A program made the translations under genes and the position numbers. From the NCBI GenBank assembly GCA_910579395.1, contig CAJTUC010000031.1:1-39664 (forward strand): a stretch of DNA of 39,664 bases. The letters are read 5' to 3'. Source of the DNA: an uncultured Lachnospiraceae bacterium (GTDB lineage: Bacteria > Bacillota > Clostridia > Lachnospirales > Lachnospiraceae). Below the pieces are notes generated by a model. The model did not search any database, was not told the DNA's origin, and worked only from the letters and a program-made list of their open reading frames with translations. Positions 23,203 through 31,846 of the stretch are shown here, in pieces. Position 1 is the first letter of the stretch. Every line of letters starts with the position of its first letter.

Positions 23203-23218
23203 AGCTCTCCATTTTTTT
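23191..23218 (+). terminator. terminator overlapping the spmA stop codon
   Basis: TGGAGAGC (23191-23198) pairs with GCTCTCCA (23204-23211), loop five bases, followed by seven T residues. The stop codon TAA is inside the loop. Confidence 0.92.
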
Positions 23219-23241
23219 AATGCTGTGGTGAAAACTGAATG

Positions 23242-23270
23242 TTGACATTTTTTAATGAAAGAATTACAAT
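23242..23270 (+). promoter_or_regulatory. promoter of the recombinase-like/AAA-ATPase cassette
   Basis: Consensus -35 TTGACA (23242-23247), 17-bp spacer and -10 TACAAT (23265-23270), ending about 55 bp before the first gene. Confidence 0.8.
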
Positions 23271-23285
23271 GAAATTTATAATTTC
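23271..23285. promoter_or_regulatory. putative operator at the cassette promoter
   Basis: GAAATT-TAT-AATTTC is a perfect inverted repeat placed directly after the -10 box, over the expected transcription start. It would suit a repressor. The sequence is AT-only at its core, so it could also be chance. Confidence 0.4.
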
Positions 23286-23325
23286 AACTATATTTTTGCC
23301 ATAAAATTTTGCGGGAGGAACAGAA

Positions 23326-24351
23326 ATGGATGTTATGCAAAAATTCAAAAATGAATTTTTTGAAGAACGTAAAGATTTACTTAGCAAAAATCATGTTTAT
23401 CGAAATCATATCAATAAATTTGTTAATTATTTAAACTTGCCCGATGTACAGCTATCAAACGCGCCTGCCAGAATTAATATAAATATAGTTGAGGAATGTA
23501 TCAGATATTATCATAATAAAGGCGAACTTAATTCCAGATCGACCATGGAGTCGCATCTTGAGTCGGTTAAAAGCTTCTACGACTACTTAAGTGAGACTGG
23601 TAAAGCAACTGATATTTTTTCGGATTACAATTACAGTAAATTTAAAGATGACATCGTTGATAAATATAGCTTGCTGGAACCTGTAGAAAGAGGAAGCTAT
23701 AAATGTGAAGATATTATAACGATTCTGATTGAACTGGATAAAGCTATTGATAATTTTCAGAATGAATCTGTTGGAATCAGGGAAGAAGAAAGGCATTTAC
23801 AGAGAATAATATTAAGACTTTTTATTAAGTTGACATTAATTGCGCCAGCCAAAAGGAGTGTAATAACAAGTATAAAAAAATCAGATATCACAAAAGATTA
23901 TAAAAAATTATTTATAAATGGTATAGCTGTCAATATACCCTGTGGATTGTCAAGGGATTTGTGTGCGGCATTAAAATATGCAGAAACTAAAAACAAAGAA
24001 CCCATTAAGGAAGAGGATAATTTTTTTGAGTACTTATACAAATATAAGGGCAAATTTCGGGTGGAAAGTCTTAATACATGGCTTTATAATGCAGCACAAG
24101 ACTTTGGGGTAATGGAGGATGAGTGCAAAAATAAAAAGACATTGGCTGTAGAACCGATTAAAAACATGGTTATTCAAATGATGGTTGATAATATGATTAA
24201 TCCTGTATTTATATCAAAAATAGCGGGACTTACACTTACTATGATTGAAGCGACATATTATCCCAAAGATTGGAATGCTAAACGCGAGGAAGATATCAAT
24301 AAGTGCATTAATAAAAGTATTGCACAAAATGATTATTACTGTTATGTATAG
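23326..24351 (+). CDS. catalytically degenerate tyrosine-recombinase-like protein
   Basis: This 341-residue protein has the two-domain layout of a phage integrase/XerC-type recombinase. Residues about 22-95 resemble the core-binding SAM-like domain (YRNHINKFVNYL, SRSTMESHLESVKSFYDYLSETG). Residues about 150-315 resemble the catalytic domain. The catalytic positions are changed. Box I, normally GLR, reads PAKR (K176, with R177 beside it). Box II, normally HxLRH, reads EPIKN (276-280). The GH of box III reads GL (301-302). Only the tyrosine pair Y311/Y312 remains. It may bind DNA without recombining it. GGGAGG precedes the ATG, and the next gene is 32 bp downstream. It is AT-rich compared with the fab region. 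Confidence 0.6.
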   Translation: MDVMQKFKNEFFEERKDLLSKNHVYRNHINKFVNYLNLPDVQLSNAPARININIVEECIRYYHNKGELNSRSTMESHLESVKSFYDYLSETGKATDIFSDYNYSKFKDDIVDKYSLLEPVERGSYKCEDIITILIELDKAIDNFQNESVGIREEERHLQRIILRLFIKLTLIAPAKRSVITSIKKSDITKDYKKLFINGIAVNIPCGLSRDLCAALKYAETKNKEPIKEEDNFFEYLYKYKGKFRVESLNTWLYNAAQDFGVMEDECKNKKTLAVEPIKNMVIQMMVDNMINPVFISKIAGLTLTMIEATYYPKDWNAKREEDINKCINKSIAQNDYYCYV

Positions 24352-24383
24352 AATGCATTTTAAACAGCAGGGAGCATATAAGT

Positions 24384-25982
24384 ATGGGAATATATTTAAA
24401 TCCGGGCAATGAACAGTTTGTGGTTTCTGTTAATTCTGAATTATATGTGGATAAGACGGAATTAATTAAATATACGAATAGCCGTATCGGAAAAGACAGA
24501 CCGTTGATCTGTTCCAGCAGACCAAGAAGGTTTGGGAAAACAATGGCGGTAACCATGCTGGCAGCGTATTACAGTAAAGGATGTCATTCTGAAAAGCTGT
24601 TTGAAGGACTTAAAATAAGTCAGAATGAATTTTTCAAAGTGCATTTAAATAAGTATAATGTAATCTTTTTGGATATCCAGTGGATGTACGGCAATGCGCT
24701 TGAGGAAATGAAGAGAGATTCAACTCTTAAAGTAGTGAGTTATATTCAGGAACAGGTGATAACCGAGTTAAGGGAGGAATACGTTGAATATGTCCGAGAC
24801 GATGACATTTCATTGCCGTCGGTATTGGCGAAAATCAATGTTATGACAAAAGAGCAGTTTATCATTATTATTGATGAATGGGACTGTCTGTTCAGGGAGG
24901 ACAAAAATAATGAAAATCTTCAGAAGGAATATATCAATCTTTTGAGAGGATTATTTAAAGGAACGCCGTCGGGAGCTTTTTTAAAGCTTGCTTATATTAC
25001 GGGAATTTTGCCAATTAAAAAATACGGCACACAGTCAGCTTTAAATAATTTTCGGGAGCATACAATGGTCAGCCCAAGACAGATGGCGGAGTATGTCGGA
25101 TTTACGGAGACAGAAGTAAGGACTCTTTGCAAAGAACATGAAATGCTATTTAAAGAGATGCAAAGATGGTATGACGGATATTATTTTGAAAAGATAGGAC
25201 ATATTTATAGCCCTAATTCTGTAATTGAAGCTGTAGATAGCAGGGAATTCGGGAATTATTGGTCTGGAACAGAGACGTATGAGTCTTTGATGACGTATAT
25301 TGCAATGGATTTTGATGGGTTAAGACAATTGATTGTAGACATGCTGGGAAATCAGAGATGTAGTATTGATGTGGAATCATTTCAAAACGATATTACTTCC
25401 TTTAAGTCTGCAGATGATGTTATTACCCTGCTAATTCATATGGGATATCTGGCTTATGATAGTAAAACAAAAAAAGTTTTTATTCCAAATGATGAGGTGA
25501 GGAGTGTTTTTCTGCGAGCAATTAGAAATGATGGGTGGGAAGAAGTAATAAAGGCGATTGAAGCATCGGAAGCTTTGCTTAAGGCAACTTTGGAGATGAA
25601 CGAAAAAGCTGTGGCACAGATGATACAAGAAGTCCATATGCAAAGTTCTTCCAGCCTGATATATAACAATGAGATTTCTTTGAGCAGTGTGATTGCGCTG
25701 GCATATTATAGTGCATGCAGAGATTATACTCTTGTAAGAGAATTGCCGACAGGGAATGGATTTGCTGATATGGTTTTCCTTCCTAAACGTACATCTTTAA
25801 GTCCGGCATTGGTTGTGGAACTAAAATGGGATAAAACCGCAGAAGGAGCAGTCAGTCAGATTAAAAGTAAAGGATATGTGTCAGCCCTTAAAGAGTATAA
25901 AGGAAATATTCTGCTTGTTGGAATTAACTATGAAAAGAAAAGCAAAAAGCATCAATGTAGAATAGAAAAATTTGAAATATGA
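24384..25982 (+). CDS. AAA-ATPase with C-terminal PD-(D/E)XK nuclease domain
   Basis: This 532-residue protein fits the AAA-ATPase_like plus PDDEXK_9 family (PF09820/PF08011). The N-terminal part has LYVDKTELI, the P-loop RPRRFGKT (46-53) and Walker B IIIIDEWD (D164-E165). The C-terminal part has the nuclease core D462 (GFADMVF), E479-x-K481 (VVELKW) and Q492. All key residues are intact. The family is abundant in anaerobes and rapidly varying; its role is not established, and links to mobile elements or defence are proposals. It follows the recombinase-like gene by 32 bp and shares its promoter and a strong terminator. Confidence 0.88.
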   Translation: MGIYLNPGNEQFVVSVNSELYVDKTELIKYTNSRIGKDRPLICSSRPRRFGKTMAVTMLAAYYSKGCHSEKLFEGLKISQNEFFKVHLNKYNVIFLDIQWMYGNALEEMKRDSTLKVVSYIQEQVITELREEYVEYVRDDDISLPSVLAKINVMTKEQFIIIIDEWDCLFREDKNNENLQKEYINLLRGLFKGTPSGAFLKLAYITGILPIKKYGTQSALNNFREHTMVSPRQMAEYVGFTETEVRTLCKEHEMLFKEMQRWYDGYYFEKIGHIYSPNSVIEAVDSREFGNYWSGTETYESLMTYIAMDFDGLRQLIVDMLGNQRCSIDVESFQNDITSFKSADDVITLLIHMGYLAYDSKTKKVFIPNDEVRSVFLRAIRNDGWEEVIKAIEASEALLKATLEMNEKAVAQMIQEVHMQSSSSLIYNNEISLSSVIALAYYSACRDYTLVRELPTGNGFADMVFLPKRTSLSPALVVELKWDKTAEGAVSQIKSKGYVSALKEYKGNILLVGINYEKKSKKHQCRIEKFEI

Positions 25983-26020
25983 TTTTTCAGCCTGACAATA
26001 TATATTGCCAGGCTGAAAAA
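25983..26020. terminator. bidirectional terminator after the AAA-ATPase gene
   Basis: TTTTTCAGCCTGACAATA (25983-26000) pairs with 26003-26020 with a single mismatch. A-T tracts at both feet let it stop transcription from either side. It starts at the base after the stop codon. Confidence 0.88.
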
Positions 26021-26128
26021 TTCGTGTCATTATCTTGACGCTTGCAAATGGTATAATAAGAAATCTTGAGCTCTGACATTTGCCTGAATATTCATAGGAG
26101 GAAGTGAAGAGGCTTTATAACCAGGAAG

Positions 26129-26169
26129 CGGTATCAATTATTCCACAATAGAAATAGTTGATACCGTTT
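26129..26169. other. hairpin in the gap before the hemerythrin gene end
   Basis: CGGTATCAA (26129-26137) pairs with TTGATACCG (26158-26166); only three T residues follow. The rest of 26021-26221 holds no convincing gene. It may be a weak terminator or an operator-like site. Confidence 0.4.
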
Positions 26170-26221
26170 CTTATGATTGCTTCTTATACTCAGCCTGTTA
26201 AGTCTGTGATAGCCTGAAGAT

Positions 26222-27103
26222 TCATTCCAATATGACACAAAAAGCGAAATAGCCGTGTCCGGTATTAAGCAGTAAGCTGTAATCAAAAATTTTCAGATAA
26301 AATGTCTTCCTGAACTGTACCGGCGTCATAAAATGACTGCTTTCCAATTGATATTGTGCAGACTGATGACAATATCTGCCAAGCTGTCTCGTAATTTGTA
26401 ATGAAAGTTCTTTACCGGCATTCATGACGAGTTTATCCATTTTTGTCAGCGGCATATCCAACATAGCGCCGACAGTCCTCAATACCAGGCTTTCTTCCAG
26501 AAGCATGAAAATCTGCACTTTCTTTCCGTCTGTTGAGCAATATACCAGTCGGATGATCAAACTGGCTCCAAAGTCTTCTCCACTGTAATATTCACTTACA
26601 ATTTCCGTCTGCGATCTGAAAATTTCCTGTAAGGTGACAGTCAGAGCATTTTTCAGGGCATCCATATCAGCACCAGTATGGTCTGTTTTCCATTTATTTG
26701 AAATTTTACCTGTAATGGCGCGGTCTTCGATCAGAATATGAGTGGCAAGCCACCCAAGGCAGATACCAAGAAAATGCTGGATAGATTCCTGCGAATAGTT
26801 TGACTCATTAAGGTCTTTTTCCAATGCCGGAAGTGTTTTATACCGCATGTCGTCATGCAGGCGCTTGTGTATCTCACATCCTTTATAGCCGATTGACTGC
26901 ATATAGGATTCTTCATCGGCAAAATGTTCTGCGGTATAATTTTTAAAATATTTGATACCCTCGGCACATGCCCATTGTCCGTTATTTTCATCTCTGCTCA
27001 GATGGATCAGTTTACGTACGATTGAAAAGAGCTTCCGATGTGCATTGTCGATGGAATCAACTCCAATGTTAAATTGTTTGTTCCATTCAGTTTCTTTAGA
27101 CAT
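26222..27103 (-). CDS. bacteriohemerythrin with a CheX-like C-terminal half
   Basis: Residues 1-135 form a hemerythrin with the full di-iron ligand set: H22, H60, E64, H79, H83, H122 and D127 (motifs DSIDNAHRKLF, HFADEESYM, HKRLHDDM, THILIED). Such domains bind oxygen or nitric oxide. Residues about 150-293 are a separate domain (FGASLIIRLVYCS, RTVGAMLDMPLTKMD, NAGKELSLQITRQLGR) that resembles CheX/CheC-type phosphatase folds; the usual E-x2-N signature is not clear, so this part is tentative. GAAGGA precedes the ATG. The gene stands alone and may couple oxygen or NO sensing to a signalling output. Confidence 0.82.
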   Translation of the reverse strand: MSKETEWNKQFNIGVDSIDNAHRKLFSIVRKLIHLSRDENNGQWACAEGIKYFKNYTAEHFADEESYMQSIGYKGCEIHKRLHDDMRYKTLPALEKDLNESNYSQESIQHFLGICLGWLATHILIEDRAITGKISNKWKTDHTGADMDALKNALTVTLQEIFRSQTEIVSEYYSGEDFGASLIIRLVYCSTDGKKVQIFMLLEESLVLRTVGAMLDMPLTKMDKLVMNAGKELSLQITRQLGRYCHQSAQYQLESSHFMTPVQFRKTFYLKIFDYSLLLNTGHGYFAFCVILE

Positions 27104-27340
27104 GACGTTCCTTCATCAGATGGAGAAATATCCACTGGTCGTTGTTCATGAAATCCATGCTTTATGATTGATTCGGTCATCAAGCGAACAGCATTAGATA
27201 TCGTTTATTTTACAAGAAATGCTGCAATGTGCTGGATTGGACTTCAGAAGCGATTTATTAATAATATATGTCGAAAAATGGCATAAGGTGCCAATTGATG
27301 CAGGTGAGAAAAGACCTTTCGCAAATTCGATAAGAAAGTT

Positions 27341-27371
27341 GGGGCGAAGAGTCTAAAGACTCTGCCGCCCC
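27341..27371 (-). terminator. terminator hairpin after the dehydrogenase gene
   Basis: GGGGCG..AGAGTC (27341-27352) pairs with GACTCT..CGCCCC (27358-27371) around a TAAA loop. On the minus strand it comes five bases after the dehydrogenase stop codon. The following T tract is weak (AACTTTCTT). Confidence 0.7.
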
Positions 27372-27376
27372 ACATT

Positions 27377-28438
27377 TTATGGCTCTAACATTACTTTTAC
27401 CGCATTTACATTTTTTTCTGCCGTTTCATAAGCTTCCTTCCAATCGGCAAGTTTATAGCAATGGGAGATCAGACCTTCTGTTTTGATAGTGCCTTTTTCA
27501 ATGCCCCGGATTACTGCAGGATAAACCTTAGCCGAAAGGTGGGAACCGATGATAGTCAGTTCCTTTCCGTCACCAATAACGTTCCAGTCTGCAGTTACCA
27601 GATCGGATAATACACCCATCTGCACATACCGGCCATGATTCCTTAGTGCATTCATTCCCTGGGATACGCTCTTCGGGCTTCCCGATGCTTCGACATATAC
27701 ATCACATCCGAGGCCGCCTGTAAGTTTTTTGATTTCTTCAACAACATCGCATTTGGAAGGATTCAACACAATATCTGCGCCGAAGTTTTTTGCCATTTGT
27801 GCTCTTTCATCCCTGACTTCAAGCCCGATTACCATCTTCGGCAGTTTCAGGTCTGCAAGGTTGCACATGGACAGTCCGATCGCGCCCAAGCCTGCGATGA
27901 CAACAACATCCTGATTTCGGATATTTGCCTGTTCCAACGCGTGCAGGCCGCAGGAAATAGGTTCTACCAGAACGCTCTGCTCCTTTGTAAAGCTTTTGGG
28001 AAGCTTATATCTGAGACAGGTGGCCGGAAGTTTGACATATTCCGCAAATCCGCCGTTAGCATAGGTTTTAAATCCAAATACTGCAGATCTTGCACACATC
28101 CAGTAAGTACCGTTTTTGCAGAATTCGCATTCTCCGCATGGTACGATTTGTTCTGCACACACGTTGTCACCGATTTCGATGCCCTCTACGGCTCCCTTGA
28201 TTTCTACTACTTCACCGTAAAATTCATGGCCTGGAATACAGGGAGTCTCTATGTATCTGTCTTTTTCGCTGGTTCCCCATACACGGATTCCGCCGTGATA
28301 AGCTTTTAAATCTCCTGCACATATACCGCAGCCCTTTACCTTTAAAAGAACCTCGCCTTCAGAAAGATTCGGTATTGGGTAATCTTCATATCTGTTATCA
28401 AAAGGTGCGTATGTTACTACCGCTCTCATTTTTTCCAT
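27377..28438 (-). CDS. zinc-dependent medium-chain alcohol/polyol dehydrogenase
   Basis: This 353-residue MDR-family enzyme oxidises an alcohol or polyol with NAD. The catalytic zinc ligands are C40, H71 and E72 (GICAGD, PGHE), the structural zinc cysteines are C101, C104, C107 and C115, and the Rossmann motif is GLGAIG followed by an acidic residue (GLEVRDE), which favours NAD over NADP. It resembles sorbitol, threonine or erythritol/threitol dehydrogenases; the substrate is not decidable. AGGAG precedes the ATG. It is the last gene of the solute-binding-protein/permease operon, so it probably acts on the imported compound or its breakdown product. Confidence 0.87.
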   Translation of the reverse strand: MEKMRAVVTYAPFDNRYEDYPIPNLSEGEVLLKVKGCGICAGDLKAYHGGIRVWGTSEKDRYIETPCIPGHEFYGEVVEIKGAVEGIEIGDNVCAEQIVPCGECEFCKNGTYWMCARSAVFGFKTYANGGFAEYVKLPATCLRYKLPKSFTKEQSVLVEPISCGLHALEQANIRNQDVVVIAGLGAIGLSMCNLADLKLPKMVIGLEVRDERAQMAKNFGADIVLNPSKCDVVEEIKKLTGGLGCDVYVEASGSPKSVSQGMNALRNHGRYVQMGVLSDLVTADWNVIGDGKELTIIGSHLSAKVYPAVIRGIEKGTIKTEGLISHCYKLADWKEAYETAEKNVNAVKVMLEP

Positions 28439-28502
28439 TTTTACTCCTATCTGTCTGCTTTCGCAAACGTTTAAATCAATAGTTGACTGTTCCCTAATCT
28501 TC

Positions 28503-29348
28503 CTACCCCTTTAAGCCAGAGGTTGCTATTCCTTCGACCAGGTATCGCTGGAAGAAGATAAAGATGATTACGGCCGGCAGTACGGACAATGTTGCCATGG
28601 CGAACATGGCACCATAATCCGAAGAGGATCCCGGGTCGCAAAACAGCTTCAGAGCCAGCGAGACAGGATATTTTGCGGAATCATTTACATATAACAGCGC
28701 GGAAAGGAAATCATCCCATCTCCACATAAATGAGAAGATACCTGCCGTTACCAAAGCCGGCTTGATCAAAGGAAAAATAATTCTTGCAAAAATCGAGTAA
28801 TAAGAGCATCCGTCGATTTTGGCTGCTTCGTCTAATTCTTTTGGGATACCGTCAATAAAATTGATCATCAAATATACGAAGAACCCCTGGATTGCAAAAA
28901 AGTATGGTACGATCAATGGAATATAAGTTCCTACCCATCCCAACTTCTGATACCATAAATATTGTGGAATCATAAGCACCTGTGCGGGAAGCATCATCGT
29001 TACCAGCATTGCCGCGAATAAAAATTTACGTCCCTTAAAATGACATCTTGAAAAACCGAATGCGGCCAGTGCCGATGAAATTACCGTACCAATCGTTGCT
29101 ATGATAGAAATAAACAGGGAGTTTCTAAAAAAAGCAGCAAAACTTACATTTCCGAATCCTTTCCAGCCATTTGCATAATTTTCTAAAATAAATTTTTCCG
29201 GAATCAGACTTCCTGCTGTGGCGAAAATGGTATTCGTTTCTTTAAAAGAACTCATGACCATCCATATGAGCGGATAAATCATAATGAGTCCGAATCCACA
29301 GACAAGTACATGGTATATGATTTTGCTTATCAATCTCTTTTTTTTCAT
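28503..29348 (-). CDS. carbohydrate ABC transporter permease (MalG-like)
   Basis: This 281-residue inner-membrane permease has about six membrane segments and the cytoplasmic EAA loop EAAKIDGCSYYSIFARI, which contacts the ATPase. It is typical of CUT1-family sugar importers. It starts one base into the end of the partner permease gene (shared base 29348), a sign of tight coupling. Its GLKG end is normal for the family. No ATP-binding protein gene occurs in the locus, so a shared MsmK/UgpC-type ATPase must be used. Confidence 0.93.
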   Translation of the reverse strand: MKKKRLISKIIYHVLVCGFGLIMIYPLIWMVMSSFKETNTIFATAGSLIPEKFILENYANGWKGFGNVSFAAFFRNSLFISIIATIGTVISSALAAFGFSRCHFKGRKFLFAAMLVTMMLPAQVLMIPQYLWYQKLGWVGTYIPLIVPYFFAIQGFFVYLMINFIDGIPKELDEAAKIDGCSYYSIFARIIFPLIKPALVTAGIFSFMWRWDDFLSALLYVNDSAKYPVSLALKLFCDPGSSSDYGAMFAMATLSVLPAVIIFIFFQRYLVEGIATSGLKG

Positions 29349-30253
29349 CAGACGCCTCCTTCATATACCCAAAACCGTTTTGTAGCAAACAGGAACAAAG
29401 TAATTAATCCGACGATTGCCAGCATTACCCATGCCAGCGCAGCTCCGTAACCGGTATTGTAATACTCAAATGACTGCTGGTACATATATACTGTATAAAA
29501 CAGTGTAGAGTTCATGGGTTTTCCCTGCGTAATGATGTAACATTGTGTGAATGCGAGGAACCCATTGATCATCTGCATTACAAGATTAAAGAAAATTGTC
29601 GGTGTCAGCAGCGGCAGCGTTACTTTAAAAAACTGTGTAACCGAATTTGCCCCATCGACTCTCGCCGCCTCATAAAGTGTTGACGGAATCTGCTTTAAGG
29701 AAGACAGAAATACCAGCATAGAGGAACCGAACTGCCAGACGGCCAGAATGATCAATGTCCAGATTGCCGTCTTTGTATTTCCCAGCCATGAAATGCCTTC
29801 TTCCAATCCGAATACAGATAACAGTTTATTGACTACACCGTCAATTGCAAACATTCTTTTCCACAAGATAGAAACCGCTACGGAACCGCCGATAATTGAC
29901 GGGAGATAATAGGCCGCTCTGTAAAAGCCTGATGCCTTTGTGGTTTTCAGCAGAATCATAGCGACCATCAGGGCAAAAATCAGACGAAGCGGAACAGACA
30001 CCAGTGCGTAATAAAAGGTGACGCCGATTGCCTTAAAAAACGTTTCATCGTGAAACATATTGGTATAATTTTTAAAACCCGTAAAAACCGGGGGCGACAA
30101 AATATTATAGTCGCAAAAAGAATAATATAATGAGATACCCATTGGAACAAGCATAAAGAGCAGGAATCCCAAGATAAAAGGGAGAGTGAAAACAACACCT
30201 GCAACGCTTTCCCTGTTAAGACAGGTTCTCCATTTTTCGGATGACTTTTTCAT
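29348..30253 (-). CDS. sugar ABC transporter permease (MalF-like)
   Basis: This 301-residue permease has an N-terminal basic stretch, about six membrane helices (first VAGVVFTLPFILGFLLFML) and the EAA loop EAARVDGANSVTQFFKVTLP. It pairs with the MalG-like protein to form the channel of a CUT1 importer. It lies between the solute-binding protein gene (15 bp upstream) and the second permease. Relatives in Bacillus pectin clusters (YteP/LplB type) take up oligogalacturonides, which would fit the nearby GH105 gene. Confidence 0.93.
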   Translation of the reverse strand: MKKSSEKWRTCLNRESVAGVVFTLPFILGFLLFMLVPMGISLYYSFCDYNILSPPVFTGFKNYTNMFHDETFFKAIGVTFYYALVSVPLRLIFALMVAMILLKTTKASGFYRAAYYLPSIIGGSVAVSILWKRMFAIDGVVNKLLSVFGLEEGISWLGNTKTAIWTLIILAVWQFGSSMLVFLSSLKQIPSTLYEAARVDGANSVTQFFKVTLPLLTPTIFFNLVMQMINGFLAFTQCYIITQGKPMNSTLFYTVYMYQQSFEYYNTGYGAALAWVMLAIVGLITLFLFATKRFWVYEGGV

Positions 30254-30268
30254 ACATTGTCCTCCTTC

Positions 30269-31651
30269 TTATTTTTCCAAAGCTGCACTTCCCTGTGTAT
30301 AGAGCTGATTAGCAGCTTCAGCTGCAGTTACTTCTCCATAGCAGACTTTTTCTACCAGTTGATTAACCATTTGCGTAACTTCTGCGGCACCTTCTGGCAT
30401 CGGCGCATCAATCGTAGAGGAATTGGGTGTCACCACATTGTTGATGAAATCGGCCGCATCCTGCTGATTAGCATCCATCAGTTCAGAAATTCCATCTGCT
30501 ACTGCGGAAGAAATCGGAATTCCTCTTTCACCCAAAAGTATTTTATTTGCTTCGACATCGTTGGTCCAGTAATTGATGAAAGCAGCGGATTCATCCGGAT
30601 TTGCGCTATCGGTGGTTATACAGAAAAACATACTGGGCTTTAAATAGTTTGATGCTGTAGGATTTGCAGATGGCCATGTTGTAATTGCCAGTTCAACGCC
30701 TTCGGGCGCCGCATTTCTAAGGGAAGCAAGGGAGTTTGACCATGTAAAGGAGCACCAGCTCATAGTTGCCGGACTGGAGCCATATACAAGGGGCATCTGC
30801 TCCGGAGTTCCGATTGTTCTTTCGGCATAAATGGAAGGGTCGCACATCCAGCCTTCGGCCATACCTGTTTCATAAATATCAAAGAATTTCTTCAGCTCGT
30901 CTTCAGTTGCCTGTAATTTACCGTCCTCGCCATATAAATGCGTTCCTTCGCCTCTCATTACATAGCCAAGATAATCGGCACCGTTTCCATAAAATACGTC
31001 TGTTTTATAGCCGGTTTTTTCATAAACGTCTCTGCAGACCGCATAAAATTCTTCCAGAGTCATATTATCGTTGATTGTTATTCCATTTTCATCTAACAGA
31101 GTTTTGTTGTATACAACAGTGGGTACATTTACCCCGGCGTTGATTGCATAGAGGCCATCTCCGACTCTGCCCGGATCCAGCGCGTTGTCACTGATATTGG
31201 AAACATCAATGGTTCCGTCTTCAATATAAGGAGTTAAATCTACCAGCAATCCGTTGCTTACATACTGTTCCAGATAGGAATAATCCATTTGTATAATATC
31301 AGGAAGGGTGTGTCCTGCAGATGCAGTAGCAAGTTTTGTCCAGTAATCCGCCCATTCAGCAAATTGTCCGTCGAAGGTGATTCCTTCATTGGCGCTGCTG
31401 TAAAGGTCCAACACCTGCTGTGTTCTTTCGTTTCTTGTCTGGTTTCCCCACCATGCAATCGTGAGCGCTGCAGAGCCGGAAGATGCCGTTTGTGTGGAAG
31501 TATCCGACTGTCCTGTGGATTGCTCATTGGCAGCAGCTGTATCTGTTGCTGATGTATCTGCAATGGAGTCTGTATTTGCAGAATTTCCGCAGCCGCCTAA
31601 CATTGAGATTGTAAGTAACCCGGTCATAAGCATTGCTAATTTTCTTTTCAT
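30269..31651 (-). CDS. extracellular sugar-binding lipoprotein of an ABC transporter
   Basis: This 460-residue solute-binding protein starts with a lipoprotein signal ending in the lipobox LGGC (Cys21), followed by a Ser/Thr/Ala-rich linker (about 22-60) and the family-1 binding fold (ALTIAWWGNQTRNERTQQVLDLY read in parts, then PDIIQMDYSYLEQYV). It is anchored outside the membrane and delivers an oligosaccharide to the permeases. A GGAGG site precedes the ATG. Its promoter region has a good -10 but no -35 box, suggesting activation by the divergently encoded YesN-type regulator. Confidence 0.95.
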   Translation of the reverse strand: MKRKLAMLMTGLLTISMLGGCGNSANTDSIADTSATDTAAANEQSTGQSDTSTQTASSGSAALTIAWWGNQTRNERTQQVLDLYSSANEGITFDGQFAEWADYWTKLATASAGHTLPDIIQMDYSYLEQYVSNGLLVDLTPYIEDGTIDVSNISDNALDPGRVGDGLYAINAGVNVPTVVYNKTLLDENGITINDNMTLEEFYAVCRDVYEKTGYKTDVFYGNGADYLGYVMRGEGTHLYGEDGKLQATEDELKKFFDIYETGMAEGWMCDPSIYAERTIGTPEQMPLVYGSSPATMSWCSFTWSNSLASLRNAAPEGVELAITTWPSANPTASNYLKPSMFFCITTDSANPDESAAFINYWTNDVEANKILLGERGIPISSAVADGISELMDANQQDAADFINNVVTPNSSTIDAPMPEGAAEVTQMVNQLVEKVCYGEVTAAEAANQLYTQGSAALEK

Positions 31652-31712
31652 AAATTTTCCTCCAGATTTTTGTTTTCTTGTAAATACACTTTGGCGCCTA
31701 AAACGTAATCAA

Positions 31713-31718
31713 ATTATA
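31713..31718 (-). promoter_or_regulatory. -10 box of the solute-binding-protein operon
   Basis: On the minus strand TATAAT lies 62 bp before the ATG. The position for the -35 box reads TTCTTT, a poor match, and ACCG half-sites start just upstream, as expected for an activator-dependent promoter. Confidence 0.55.
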
Positions 31719-31747
31719 GCCGGTTCATTAAAAAAAAAGAAGAAAGG

Positions 31748-31812
31748 AAACCGTTCACTTTTTTCAAAAAACCGGCTTTAATTTTGTCTAGAATATTAAA
31801 AAACCGACCTTA
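31748..31812. promoter_or_regulatory. phased ACCG half-sites in the divergent regulatory region
   Basis: Three similar motifs, AAACCGTTCAC, AAAACCGGCTTTA and AAAACCGACCTTA, have their CCG at 31751, 31772 and 31804. The spacings of 21 and 32 bp are close to two and three helical turns, as for AraC-type activators that bind one face of DNA. An inverted TATCGGTTTT follows at 31823. Confidence 0.5.
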
Positions 31813-31846
31813 GAGTTTAAAATATCGGTTTTGGCGGATATAGCTC

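Noticed and set aside
26034..26062. TTGACG and TATAAT pair as a promoter in the gap after the AAA-ATPase gene
   Set aside because: The spacing is only 11 bp and no gene follows on the plus strand.
26093..26149. Short ORF (VKRLYNQEAVSIIPQ) behind AGGAGG
   Set aside because: Fifteen codons, spacing of two bases to the GTG, and its end forms part of a hairpin; not enough to call a gene.
27303..27340. GTGAGAAAAGACC...GATAAGAAAGTT as a degenerate repeat copy
   Set aside because: The similarity is weak and the right end is replaced by a GC-rich terminator of the dehydrogenase gene.
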